NCBI RefSeq assembly: GCF_006517255.1
Contig: NZ_CP041185.1
Span: 3,782,001 to 3,846,000, forward strand
Direction of reading: 5' to 3'
Source: Janthinobacterium tructae
GTDB lineage: Bacteria > Pseudomonadota > Gammaproteobacteria > Burkholderiales > Burkholderiaceae_D
DNA: 64,000 nucleotides
Positions 43,441 through 53,754 of this stretch are shown here, one piece after another (the first letter of the stretch is position 1; each line of letters begins with the position of its first letter). The notes under the pieces are model-generated. The model worked only from the letters and a program-made list of their open reading frames with translations, was not told where the DNA came from and searched no databases. The position numbers were made by a program, and so were the translations under genes.

Positions 43441-43470
43441 AAAAAAAAACGACCACCGCGCGGGTGATCG
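43441..43470 (-). terminator. Rho-independent terminator after secF
   Basis: On the minus strand, a stem of CGATCACC (43470-43463) with GGTGGTCG (43457-43450), one mismatch or G-U pair, is followed by nine T residues. Confidence 0.9.
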
Positions 43471-43500
43471 TTCTTGAATTCGTCATGCAACAAACTGCGC

Positions 43501-44523
43501 TTACACCACGGCGCCGTCGGTTTCGTCTTTTTCCTTGACCGGCTTGATCAAGTCTTCGCGCTTGACGCCCAGCCACATGGCGATCGAGGCCGCGACGAAC
43601 ACGGACGAGTAAATACCGAAGCAGATACCGATGGTCAGCGCCAGTGCGAAGTGGTGCAGGGTCTGGCCGCCGAAGACCAGCATCGACAGCACCATCATCT
43701 GGGTCGAACCGTGGGTGATGATGGTACGCGAAATGGTGCTGGTGATCGCGCTGTCGATCACTTCATGCACGGTCGCCTTGCGCTGCTTGCGGAAGTTTTC
43801 GCGGATACGGTCAAAGATCACCACCGATTCGTTGACCGAGTAACCGAGCACCGCCAGGATCGCCGCCAGCACCGTCAGCGAGAATTCCCACTGGAAGAAG
43901 GCAAAGAAGCCCAGGATGATGACCACGTCATGCAAGTTGGCGATAATCGCCGAGACGGCGTATTTCCATTCGAAGCGCACGGCCAGGTAGGCCATCACGC
44001 CCAGGATCACCATCACCAGCGCGTTCAAGCCGTTCTGCGTCAGTTCCTCGCCCACTTGCGGGCCGACGAATTCCACTTTCTGCAGCACCAGCGCTTCGTT
44101 GCCGGCAGCGTCCACGCAGGCAGTCTTGATGACGTGCTCGCCCTTTTCAGTAACGGTATCGATGCCCTTGGTCGTGCCCTGCTCGACCTTGCACAGGGTT
44201 TCGAACACGCGCTGCGAGGTATTCGCGGCAGTCACGCCCTTTTCCACCGGCAGGCGGATCATCACGTCGCGCGCCGTATCGAAGCTGGTCACGCCCGGCT
44301 CTTCATAGCCGAGGCCAATCAGGGTGCCGCGTATGCCTTCAAGGTTGGCCGCTTTCGGGTATTTGACCTCCATCACGGTGCCGCCCTTGAATTCCACGGA
44401 CAGGTGCAAGCCCTTGTGGAACAGGAAGAAGACGGCGGCAATGAAGGTCACGGCCGAAATCACGTTGAAAATCAACGCATGGCGCATGAAGGGAATATCT
44501 TTTTTGATCCGGAAAAATTCCAT
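43501..44523 (-). CDS. secF: Protein translocase subunit SecF
   Basis: 340 residues. SecF pairs with SecD in the inner membrane and uses the proton gradient to complete export of proteins through SecYEG. The N-terminal span is MRHALIFNVISAVTFIAAVFF. The first periplasmic block has VEFKGGTVMEV. The C-terminal RND-type helices include VEFVGPQVGEEL, the GYSVNESVVIFDRIREN motif and SRTIITHGSTQMMVL. AGAGGA precedes the ATG. A 90-bp gap with a strong hairpin separates it from secD. Confidence 0.97.
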   Translation of the reverse strand: MEFFRIKKDIPFMRHALIFNVISAVTFIAAVFFLFHKGLHLSVEFKGGTVMEVKYPKAANLEGIRGTLIGLGYEEPGVTSFDTARDVMIRLPVEKGVTAANTSQRVFETLCKVEQGTTKGIDTVTEKGEHVIKTACVDAAGNEALVLQKVEFVGPQVGEELTQNGLNALVMVILGVMAYLAVRFEWKYAVSAIIANLHDVVIILGFFAFFQWEFSLTVLAAILAVLGYSVNESVVIFDRIRENFRKQRKATVHEVIDSAITSTISRTIITHGSTQMMVLSMLVFGGQTLHHFALALTIGICFGIYSSVFVAASIAMWLGVKREDLIKPVKEKDETDGAVV

Positions 44524-44550
44524 GAAATCCTCTGAGTTCTGTTCTGTGCA

Positions 44551-44571
44551 TCCGGCGGCTGGGCCGCCGGA
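44551..44571. repeat. Strong hairpin between secD and secF
   Basis: A perfect 9-bp stem (TCCGGCGGC, 44551-44559; GCCGCCGGA, 44563-44571) has a 3-base loop and no T-run after it. It is likely an mRNA element of the operon, not a terminator. Confidence 0.6.
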
Positions 44572-44613
44572 CGCGATCGCTGTTGTCGCTATTGGGTGAG
44601 TCCGGGCCGCCGC

Positions 44614-46479
44614 TTATTTGCTCGTGCCCGGTACCCACACCGTGCCGATCGACAAGGTCGTCAGCTTTTTCTTGCGGCCATACCAGAGGTTGACCACGCC
44701 GCGCGACACGAACACGGAGGAGAACATCGACGTCAGGATGCCCAGGCAATGCACGACGGCAAAGCCGCGCACGGGACCGCTGCCGAAGGCCAGCAATGCC
44801 AGGCCGACGATCAGGGTGGTCACGTTCGAGTCGAGAATCGTGGCCCATGCACGGTCGAAGCCGGCGGCGATCGCCGCTTGTGGCGTACTGCCGGCACGCA
44901 GCTCTTCACGGATACGTTCATTGATCAGCACGTTGGCGTCAATCGCCATGCCCAGCGCCAGCGCGATCGCGGCGATACCGGGCAAGGTCAACGTCACCTG
45001 GATCATCGACAGCAAGCCGACCAGCAACAGCAGGTTGGTGGCCAGGGCCAGCACGCTGAAGGCGCCGAACAGCATGTAGTAGGCGATCATGAAGATGGCG
45101 ATGGCGATGAAGCCATACAGAGTCGAGTGGAAGCCCTTGGCGATGTTTTCCGCGCCCAGTTGCGGTCCGATCGTGCGTTCCTCGATGACGGTCATCGGTG
45201 CGGACAGGGCGCCCGAGCGCAGCAGCAGCGCCAGTTCATTCGCGTTTTCCGCGCCGCCCATGCCGGTGATCTGGAAGCGCGAACCGAGTTCCTGCTGAAT
45301 GGTCGCGACCGACAGCACTTCCGGCTTGCCCTTTTCAAACAGCACGATGGCCATGCGCTTGCCCACGCGTTCGCGCGTCGCTTCGCGCATCTTGCGGCCG
45401 CCGTCGCCGTTCAGGTCGATAGACACGGCCGCTTGCTGGTTCTGGTCGAAGCTGGCCGTCGCGCTGGAGATATAGTCGCCCGTCAGGATCACGTCTTTCG
45501 ACAGCACGACAGGCACACCCTTGCCAACGGTAAACAATTCCGAGTTGAACGGGATGGCGCTCGACAGTTCCGTGCCAGGCACGATGCCTTCGTCGACCAG
45601 GCGCACTTCCAGCGTCGCCGTGCGGCCGATGATGGCTTTCGCGCGGGCCACGTCCTGTACGCCGGGCAGTTGCACCACGATACGGTCAGGACCTTGCTGC
45701 TGGATCAGCGGCTCTGCCACACCCAGCTCATTGACGCGCTTGGACAGGGTGGAGATATTCTGTTTCACGCCTTCGTCGATGGTGGCTTTCAGGGCCGCCG
45801 GCTTCAGGGTGATGTTCAGTTTCAAATCGCTGCCTTCGCCCGCATCGGCGAACGCCAGTTCCGTCATCTGGTCGGACAGCACATTCTTGGCCTTCAGGCG
45901 CGTATCGGCGTCGCGGAAGCTGATCTGCACGCTGTCGCCCACGCGCTCGATGCCGGCGTGGCGGATATTCTTGTCGCGCAACACGCTACGCGCGGCGGAC
46001 TGGACGCCCTGGACTTTCTTGTTCAGTACGGCTTTCGCATCGACCTGCATCAGGAAGTGCACGCCGCCGCGCAAGTCCAGGCCCAGGAACATGGGCAAGG
46101 CATGCAATTTTTGCATCCACAATGGGGTATTGGCTTGCAGGTTGACCGTCACGATGTACGCAGGGTCGCTGGCATCCGTATTCAGGTCCTTTTCCAGCAC
46201 CAGTTTTGCCTTGAACTGGGTATCGGGATCGGCGAAACGCACGCGCACGGAGGCGAGGTTGCCAGCGCCATCCATGGTGACACCTTCCGACTTGACGTTT
46301 TCTTTCGTCAATATTTCCGCGACTTGCGTCATCAGCTCGCCCGTCACTTTGACGGTCGACTTGCCGCTGGTTACTTGCAGCGCCGGTGATTCACCGAAAT
46401 AATTGGGCGCCGTATAGAGTGCGCCCAGCAATAAGGCGACGACGATGATGATGTATTTCCAGGCAGGATAGCGATTCAT
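44614..46479 (-). CDS. secD: Protein translocase subunit SecD
   Basis: 621 residues, matching E. coli SecD (615). The N-terminal span is at about residues 8-25, followed by the large periplasmic P1 region with LDLRGGVHFLMQVD (about residues 134-147) and the C-terminal RND-like transmembrane domain with FHSTLYGFIAIAIFMIAYYMLFG, GMAIDANVLINERIREELRAG and NVTTLIVGLALLAFGSGPVRGFA. SecDF pulls exported proteins on the periplasmic side. It follows yajC after 95 bases that hold two hairpins. Confidence 0.97.
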   Translation of the reverse strand: MNRYPAWKYIIIVVALLLGALYTAPNYFGESPALQVTSGKSTVKVTGELMTQVAEILTKENVKSEGVTMDGAGNLASVRVRFADPDTQFKAKLVLEKDLNTDASDPAYIVTVNLQANTPLWMQKLHALPMFLGLDLRGGVHFLMQVDAKAVLNKKVQGVQSAARSVLRDKNIRHAGIERVGDSVQISFRDADTRLKAKNVLSDQMTELAFADAGEGSDLKLNITLKPAALKATIDEGVKQNISTLSKRVNELGVAEPLIQQQGPDRIVVQLPGVQDVARAKAIIGRTATLEVRLVDEGIVPGTELSSAIPFNSELFTVGKGVPVVLSKDVILTGDYISSATASFDQNQQAAVSIDLNGDGGRKMREATRERVGKRMAIVLFEKGKPEVLSVATIQQELGSRFQITGMGGAENANELALLLRSGALSAPMTVIEERTIGPQLGAENIAKGFHSTLYGFIAIAIFMIAYYMLFGAFSVLALATNLLLLVGLLSMIQVTLTLPGIAAIALALGMAIDANVLINERIREELRAGSTPQAAIAAGFDRAWATILDSNVTTLIVGLALLAFGSGPVRGFAVVHCLGILTSMFSSVFVSRGVVNLWYGRKKKLTTLSIGTVWVPGTSK

Positions 46480-46520
46480 ATTGATTCAGCGTTCAGTGTT
46501 GAGCGTCGGAGGCGTCGCGA

Positions 46521-46564
46521 GGGGCGGCGGATAGCCGCCCCGGTCATCATTGCCTAGGCAATGA
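46521..46564. repeat. Two palindromes between yajC and secD
   Basis: A GGGGCGGC (46521-46528) / GCCGCCCC (46534-46541) stem is followed by the 18-bp perfect palindrome TCATTGCCTAGGCAATGA (46547-46564). Neither has a T-run. They may modulate mRNA decay or read-through between yajC and secD. Confidence 0.55.
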
Positions 46565-46574
46565 CAGCGAGGAA

Positions 46575-46907
46575 TTACAGCGCCTTCAGGGTGCCTTTAG
46601 GCAGCAAGGTGGTGATGGAGCTCTTTTGCACCGTGATTTCGGTGCCGGTCGCCACTTCGATGGTGACGTAAGCGTCCACTACCTTGACAACACGGCCCAG
46701 CATGCCGCCAGCGGTGACGACTTCGTCACCCTTGGCCAGCGCGTCCATCATCGCCCGTTGTTCTTTGGCGCGTTTTTGCTGTGGACGGATCATCAGGAAA
46801 TACATGACCACGAACATCAATACCAGCGGCAGGAAGCTGGTCAGGTTGCCGCCGAAGCCGAGGGCGTCGGTTGGGGCTTGCGCATAAGCGTTGGAAATGA
46901 AAAACAC
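46575..46907 (-). CDS. yajC: Preprotein translocase accessory subunit YajC
   Basis: 110 residues from a GTG start, exactly the length of E. coli YajC. FFISNAYAQAPTDALGFGG opens it, then a single membrane span (LTSFLPLVLMFVVMYFLMIRPQQKRAKEQ) and a short cytoplasmic beta domain ending LPKGTLKAL, as in E. coli. The GTG at 46907 has CTGGAG at the correct distance; the longer frame upstream has no ribosome-binding site. YajC associates with SecDF and, in some bacteria, with AcrB. Confidence 0.95.
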   Translation of the reverse strand: MFFISNAYAQAPTDALGFGGNLTSFLPLVLMFVVMYFLMIRPQQKRAKEQRAMMDALAKGDEVVTAGGMLGRVVKVVDAYVTIEVATGTEITVQKSSITTLLPKGTLKAL

Positions 46908-47067
46908 GGTGACTCCAGTTCTAATCAGTTTGAAAAAATAGCGCTGTATTCTAGCATTGGCTATACGTCGTAACCCGAATTGCAGGCATGGCAACTTTAA
47001 GTGGGGCTAAAAAGGCATTATGCAATGCTTTATCGCCCCAGTCCAAGCACCAATACACAAAACTTCC

Positions 47068-47088
47068 AGCCCTGCTGCTGCCAGGGCT
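47068..47088 (-). terminator. Possible terminator between tgt and yajC
   Basis: A 7-bp stem (AGCCCTG, 47068-47074; CAGGGCT, 47082-47088) is followed on the minus strand by GGAAGTTTTG. It is weak and may be partial, leaving some read-through into yajC. Confidence 0.35.
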
Positions 47089-47103
47089 CAAGCTAAGCTT
47101 TTC

Positions 47104-49301
<2,198 letters not shown>

Positions 49302-49479
49302 GCGTTTTGCTTCAAAAGTACATCAAAAATGATTAGGAGTGCGCAATGGAACATCTGGCACTATACTGTGCGCCTATACAGGCATTACAATAATCCGCCG
49401 CAACAATTTACAACTGCGGTACGCACAGGGTGTGCCGGACAACCCTCTATTTTACGCTAGCGGCACAAAAATCTCCGAT

Positions 49480-51582
49480 ATGTCCGAACCCAAGCCCGAT
49501 CTTCCTCCCACAGCCAAGCCTGCCGCGAAGCCGAAAACCGCCAAAAAAGTGGTCAGCACGGAAAGCCGGCTGGCCAAACTGGGCTTGCGCACGGATATGG
49601 ACCTGGTGCTGCACCTGCCAATGCGCTACGAGGACGAGACCCGTGTCTACACGATACGCGATGCCTGCCTGCGCGGCGGCGAGTCGTGGCAAGTGGAAGG
49701 CGTCGTCACCAAATGCGAAGTCAATTTCAAGCCGCGCAAGCAATTGCTGGTGACGATCGCCGATGAAACGGGCAATTTGCTGCTGCGTTTCATGAATTTC
49801 TACGGCAGCCAGGTCAAGCAGCTGGCCGAAGGCACGCGGGTACGTGCGCGTGCCGAACTCAAACACGGCTTTTTCGGCGCCGAGATGGTGCACCCGACGT
49901 ATAAAGTGGTCAACGAGGGCGCGCCGCTGCCTACGGCGCTGACGCCCGTGTATCCGTCCGGCGAAGGCTTGTCGCAGCACGTGCTGCGGCGCGAGATCGC
50001 CGACGCCATGCGCCGCATCGACTGGCACGATACCTTGCCTGACGAGCTGTTGCATCAGATGCAGCTGTCACCGTTCCGCGCCGCCGTGCACCTGCTGCAC
50101 TATCCGCCGCAGGACATCGATGAAAGCGCGCTGATGGACCGCTCGCATCCGGCCTGGGTACGCATGAAATTCGATGAGCTGCTGGCGCAGCAGCTGTCGC
50201 TGAAACGCGCCCAGCGCGCGCGCCGCTCGAAAGGCGCGGCGTCCTTGCCCATCGTCGGCAAACTCTCGGCATCCTTTGCCGCCGCCCTGCCCTTCAAGCT
50301 GACGGGCGCGCAGGCGCGCGTGCTCGGGGAAATCCGCGCCGACCTGCACCAGCCGTATCCGATGCAGCGCTTGCTGCAAGGCGACGTCGGCAGCGGCAAG
50401 ACGGTCGTCGCCGCCTTGTCCGCCACGCAGGCGATCGACAGCGGCTACCAGGCCGCGCTGATGGCGCCCACCGAGATCCTGGCCGAGCAGCACTTCCGCA
50501 AGATCGCCGCCTGGATGGAACCGCTGGGCGTGAAGGTGGCCTGGCTGACGGGCAGCCTGAAGAAAAAAGAAAAGACGGCCGCGCTGGCCCTGATCGAATC
50601 GGGCGAAGCGCAGCTGGTGATCGGCACGCATGCGCTGATCCAGGACAATGTGCTGTTTGCCAAACTGGGCCTGGTGATCGTCGACGAGCAGCACCGCTTC
50701 GGCGTGGGCCAGCGCCTGACCCTGCGCAACAAGGGCGACAGCGCGGCCGTGCCGCACCAGCTGATGATGTCGGCCACGCCGATCCCGCGCACCCTGGCAA
50801 TGACGTATTACGCCGACCTGGAAGTGTCGGTGATCGACGAGCTGCCGCCCGGACGCAGCCCCATCGTCACGCGCGCCATCGACCAGAACCGGCGCGACGA
50901 AGTCATCGCCCGCGTGTATGCGGCCGCGCTGGAAGGCCGGCAAGTGTACTGGGTCTGTCCCCTGATCGAGGAATCGGAAGCGCTGCAGCTGCAGACGGCC
51001 ACCGACACTTACATGATGCTCGCCGAAGCCCTGCCCGCGCTGCAGGTGGGCCTCGTGCATGGCCGCCTGAAGCCGGCGGAAAAACAGGCAGTGATGGATG
51101 CCTTCATCGCCGGCCATATCCACGTGCTGGTGGCCACCACCGTCATCGAGGTGGGCGTCGACGTGCCGAACGCCTCGCTGATGGTGATCGAGCACGCCGA
51201 GCGTTTTGGTTTGTCGCAGCTGCACCAGCTGCGTGGCCGCGTGGGGCGCGGCACGGCGGCCAGCGTCTGCCTGCTGCTGTACCAGGGCCCCCTGGGCGGC
51301 GTGGCGCGCCAGCGCCTGATGACCATGCGCGAGACGACGGACGGTTTTGAAATCGCCCGCCGCGACCTGGAAATCCGCGGCCCCGGAGAATTCCTTGGCG
51401 CGCGCCAGTCCGGCCAGGCCATGCTGCGCTTCGCCGACCTGGAAACGGATCAATGGCTGGTAGATCAGGCGCGCGACGTGGCGCACGACCTGCTGCACGC
51501 CACCACTGCGGCGGCGGCCGCCACCGTGGAAGCGCATCTGGCGCGCTGGCTGGGTGGGAAAGAAGAATTTTTGAAGGTGTAA
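49480..51582 (+). CDS. recG: ATP-dependent DNA helicase RecG
   Basis: 700 residues (E. coli 693). RecG reverses stalled replication forks and branch-migrates Holliday junctions. The N-terminal wedge/OB domain is followed by a superfamily-2 helicase. Walker A is GDVGSGKT (301-308), motif II is DEQH (402-405, in IVDEQHRFGVGQR), MSATPIPRT is motif III and IEVGVDVPNASLMVIEHAERFGLSQLHQLRGRVGRG covers motifs V-VI. The start is the ATG at 49480 (MSEPKPDLPP). A longer upstream frame (from 49339) is unlikely. No clear Shine-Dalgarno precedes it. Confidence 0.96.
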   Translation: MSEPKPDLPPTAKPAAKPKTAKKVVSTESRLAKLGLRTDMDLVLHLPMRYEDETRVYTIRDACLRGGESWQVEGVVTKCEVNFKPRKQLLVTIADETGNLLLRFMNFYGSQVKQLAEGTRVRARAELKHGFFGAEMVHPTYKVVNEGAPLPTALTPVYPSGEGLSQHVLRREIADAMRRIDWHDTLPDELLHQMQLSPFRAAVHLLHYPPQDIDESALMDRSHPAWVRMKFDELLAQQLSLKRAQRARRSKGAASLPIVGKLSASFAAALPFKLTGAQARVLGEIRADLHQPYPMQRLLQGDVGSGKTVVAALSATQAIDSGYQAALMAPTEILAEQHFRKIAAWMEPLGVKVAWLTGSLKKKEKTAALALIESGEAQLVIGTHALIQDNVLFAKLGLVIVDEQHRFGVGQRLTLRNKGDSAAVPHQLMMSATPIPRTLAMTYYADLEVSVIDELPPGRSPIVTRAIDQNRRDEVIARVYAAALEGRQVYWVCPLIEESEALQLQTATDTYMMLAEALPALQVGLVHGRLKPAEKQAVMDAFIAGHIHVLVATTVIEVGVDVPNASLMVIEHAERFGLSQLHQLRGRVGRGTAASVCLLLYQGPLGGVARQRLMTMRETTDGFEIARRDLEIRGPGEFLGARQSGQAMLRFADLETDQWLVDQARDVAHDLLHATTAAAAATVEAHLARWLGGKEEFLKV

Positions 51583-51606
51583 ATCTGGTATTGCTTGCCT
51601 CAGGGT

Positions 51607-51693
51607 GTTGTCGGATTACGCGATAGACGTGGCGGCAAGTCGGGTAGGTCGGATTAGCGTAGCGTAATCCGACTTCTGACGTAATCCGACAAC
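51607..51693. repeat. REP/REPIN-type palindromic repeat, left of the RAYT gene
   Basis: An 87-bp unit is bounded by the 14-bp inverted repeat GTTGTCGGATTACG (51607-51620) and its complement (51680-51693). Inside is the palindrome GTCGGATTA (51648-51656) / TAATCCGAC (51665-51673). A 37-bp segment, 51639-51675, recurs exactly at 52322-52358 on the far side of the transposase gene. Confidence 0.85.
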
Positions 51694-51707
51694 ATTGTTA
51701 GCGCTCC

Positions 51708-52199
51708 TCACTCCCGTCCAACACCCTCAATCGCCACACCGTCCCCGCCCCAATCCTCTGCACACAAGCCGTGCTTTACATACCGGTGAAAACTGGAATA
51801 CGGCCAATCGATAACTTTACCCACCAAACCATGTTTGACAGGGTTGTAATGGATGTAATCGACATGGTTGGCGAAGTCGCGCTCGTCGCGCAAGACATGC
51901 TCCCAATACCGCTGCTGCCAGACATTTTTAAGATTGCGGTGCTTGCTGAACCATGTCTTGATCAAGCGCCAGCGCGTCATGAAATCGGCATCGCCTTCAG
52001 GCAAGGTCCAGATGCAGTGCAGGTGATCGGGCAGGATGACGATAGCGTCGATAGCGAATGGCCTTTTATGGCGCACGGCGCGAAAAGCATCGCGCAGCAC
52101 GTCCACGGCAGTGGCGGTAGCAAAAACGGGCCGGCGACGGGCAGTCACCACCGTGAAGAAAAAGCTGCCGCCTTGCTGGAATGCGCGTCGGTATCGCAT
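51708..52199 (-). CDS. REP-associated tyrosine transposase (RAYT, Y1 Tnp family)
   Basis: 163 residues, of the IS200-like single-strand transposase family (TnpA_REP). The HUH metal motif is H59 and H61 in LPDHLHCIW. The candidate nucleophile is Y115 in HVDYIHYNPVKHG. The opening RRAFQQGGSFFFTVVTARRRPVF and the block WQQRYWEHVLRDERDFANHVDYIHYNP are typical of RAYTs. In other bacteria these proteins bind and cut REP palindromes. The gene is bracketed by such repeats on both sides, and no terminal ends of a classical insertion sequence are seen, as expected for a domesticated REP system. Confidence 0.93.
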   Translation of the reverse strand: MRYRRAFQQGGSFFFTVVTARRRPVFATATAVDVLRDAFRAVRHKRPFAIDAIVILPDHLHCIWTLPEGDADFMTRWRLIKTWFSKHRNLKNVWQQRYWEHVLRDERDFANHVDYIHYNPVKHGLVGKVIDWPYSSFHRYVKHGLCAEDWGGDGVAIEGVGRE

Positions 52200-52211
52200 G
52201 ATTTCAGGGTA

Positions 52212-52373
52212 TTGTCGGATTACGGCCTGCGGCCCAGACGCCGTCGGTATTGTTTATTCTCGGGTGATGTCGGATTACGGCCTGCGGCCTAATCCGACCT
52301 ACGCAAATACGCTGACGGTAGGTCGGGTAGGTCGGATTAGCGTAGCGTAATCCGACTTCCAGCGTAATCCGAC
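52212..52373. repeat. REP/REPIN-type repeats, right of the RAYT gene
   Basis: There are three related blocks. A first TTGTCGGATTACGGCCTGCG copy (from 52212) is followed by a stem GTCGGATTA (52269-52277) / TAATCCGAC (52290-52298), with GGCC repeats in its loop. A third block, 52322-52358, exactly repeats the 37 bp seen left of the gene, and an extra TAATCCGAC follows (52365-52373). The left and right sets share the CGGATTA core. Confidence 0.85.
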
Positions 52374-52403
52374 TTTTCGCAAACTACCTTGCGCCCGCGC
52401 AGC

Positions 52404-52529
52404 CTACATGCACATCCAGAAGCGGTTCGCCAGGTCGAGCATGAAGTCGGGCCGCAGATAGGCCAGGAAGACGATGGCCAGCAGTGCGGCGCCAGCCAGG
52501 CGCCACAGCCACATGCGCCAGCTGCCCAT
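52404..52529 (-). CDS. 41-residue single-span membrane protein overlapping the MFS stop
   Basis: The ATG at 52529-52527 shares one base with the TAA of the MFS gene (TAATG). The protein is 41 residues: a short basic, Trp-rich start (MGSWRMWLWRLAG), one membrane span (AALLAIVFLAYL) and the tail PDFMLDLANRFWMCM, which is amphipathic. The one-base overlap, the well-formed span and a G/C-rich third codon position argue for a real gene. No family name can be given. It may act with the transporter upstream. Confidence 0.65.
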   Translation of the reverse strand: MGSWRMWLWRLAGAALLAIVFLAYLRPDFMLDLANRFWMCM

Positions 52530-53743
52530 TACGCGGCCACCGCCACGCGCTTGACGGCGCGCTCGTCGATGGGCAGGTTGATCAGCGCGGCCAGCAAGCC
52601 CAGGCCGATGGTGATCATCCAGACGATGTGGTAACTGCCCTGGTGCTCGTACAGATAGCCGCCCAGCCACGCGCCCAGGAAACTGCCCACCTGGTGCGAG
52701 AAGAACACCATCCCGGCCAGCATCGACAAGTGCTTCACGCCGAAGATGCCGGCGATGATACCGTTCGTCAGCGGCACCGTCGACAGCCACAGCACGCCCA
52801 TGCCGGCGGCAAACAGGTACACCGACCACGCCGACAAGGGCGCCAGCAGGAACACGGTGATAACCACGGCGCGCGTCACGTAGATGGCCGACAGCAGATA
52901 GCGCTTGGCGATCTTGCCACCGAGTTTGCCCGCGTAATAGGAGCCGACGATATTGAACAGGCCGATCAGCGCCAGCGCCGTGACGGCGATGTTCGGATTC
53001 ATCAGGCCCTGGTCCTTCAGGTAGGCCGGCAAATGCACGCCGATGAAGACCAGCTGGAAACCGCAGACAAAATACCCTGCCAGCAGCAGCCAGAACGAGC
53101 GGCTGGCAATGGCTTCGCTGAAGGCCGCGCCAACGCTTTGCTGCGGACCGCTGGCGTGCGAGACGGGTGGCTCGCGCAAATAAAAGGCCATCGGGATCAT
53201 CGCCAGCAGCACCAGCGCGGCCAGCACATAAAAGGCGTTTTGCCAGCCCACGGCGGAAATCAGCTGCTGCTCCACCGGCATCATCAGGAACTGGCCGAAC
53301 GAGCCGGCCGCCGACGAAATGCCGAAGGCCCACGAGCGCTGCTCGGGCGGCGCGCTGCGCCCGATGATGCCGCTGATGGCGCCAAAGGCCGTGCAGGCCA
53401 GCGCCAGGCCGATGAAAATGCCGGAACCGGCGACGAACAGGGCCGGTTGCGTCACGAGCGCCATCCACACCAGGCCCGCCATGTAGCTGATGGCGCCGAC
53501 AATGACGACGCGCATGGTGCCGAAACGGTCGGCCGCCATGCCGGCGAACGGACCGAAGACGCCCCACATCAGGTTTTGCATGGCCAGCGCCAGCGAATAC
53601 GTTTCGCGCGTCCAGCCATTCGCTTGCGAGATCGGCTGCATCCAGAAGCCCAGCCCATGGCGCACGCCCATCGCCAGGGTCAGGACGACGCCGCTGGCGA
53701 TGAGGACGGTTTTCAGGCTGGGGCGCGATGAGGGCAATGTCAT
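52529..53743 (-). CDS. MFS transporter (oxalate/formate-antiporter-like group)
   Basis: 404 residues with twelve hydrophobic spans in two halves. The first half has the MFS motif GMAADRFGTMRVV between spans 2 and 3, and the second half GKLGGKIAKRYLL. GVRHGLGFWMQPISQANGWTRETYSLALAMQNLMWG resembles the monocarboxylate/oxalate:formate-type MFS members. AGGAACCCC precedes the ATG at 53743. A GTG five codons earlier overlaps the Gfo/Idh stop as GTGA and is equally plausible. Its stop overlaps the start of the 41-residue gene. The substrate is unknown. Confidence 0.88.
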   Translation of the reverse strand: MTLPSSRPSLKTVLIASGVVLTLAMGVRHGLGFWMQPISQANGWTRETYSLALAMQNLMWGVFGPFAGMAADRFGTMRVVIVGAISYMAGLVWMALVTQPALFVAGSGIFIGLALACTAFGAISGIIGRSAPPEQRSWAFGISSAAGSFGQFLMMPVEQQLISAVGWQNAFYVLAALVLLAMIPMAFYLREPPVSHASGPQQSVGAAFSEAIASRSFWLLLAGYFVCGFQLVFIGVHLPAYLKDQGLMNPNIAVTALALIGLFNIVGSYYAGKLGGKIAKRYLLSAIYVTRAVVITVFLLAPLSAWSVYLFAAGMGVLWLSTVPLTNGIIAGIFGVKHLSMLAGMVFFSHQVGSFLGAWLGGYLYEHQGSYHIVWMITIGLGLLAALINLPIDERAVKRVAVAA

Positions 53744-53754
53744 GGGGTTCCTGT

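Noticed and set aside
49302..49479. A preQ1 riboswitch before queA/tgt
   Set aside because: I could not find the expected short H-type pseudoknot elements; the gap looks like an ordinary divergent promoter region.
51607..52373. Direct repeats that might be a CRISPR array
   Set aside because: The repeats are palindromic, irregularly spaced and flank a transposase; there are no evenly spaced unique spacers or cas genes.
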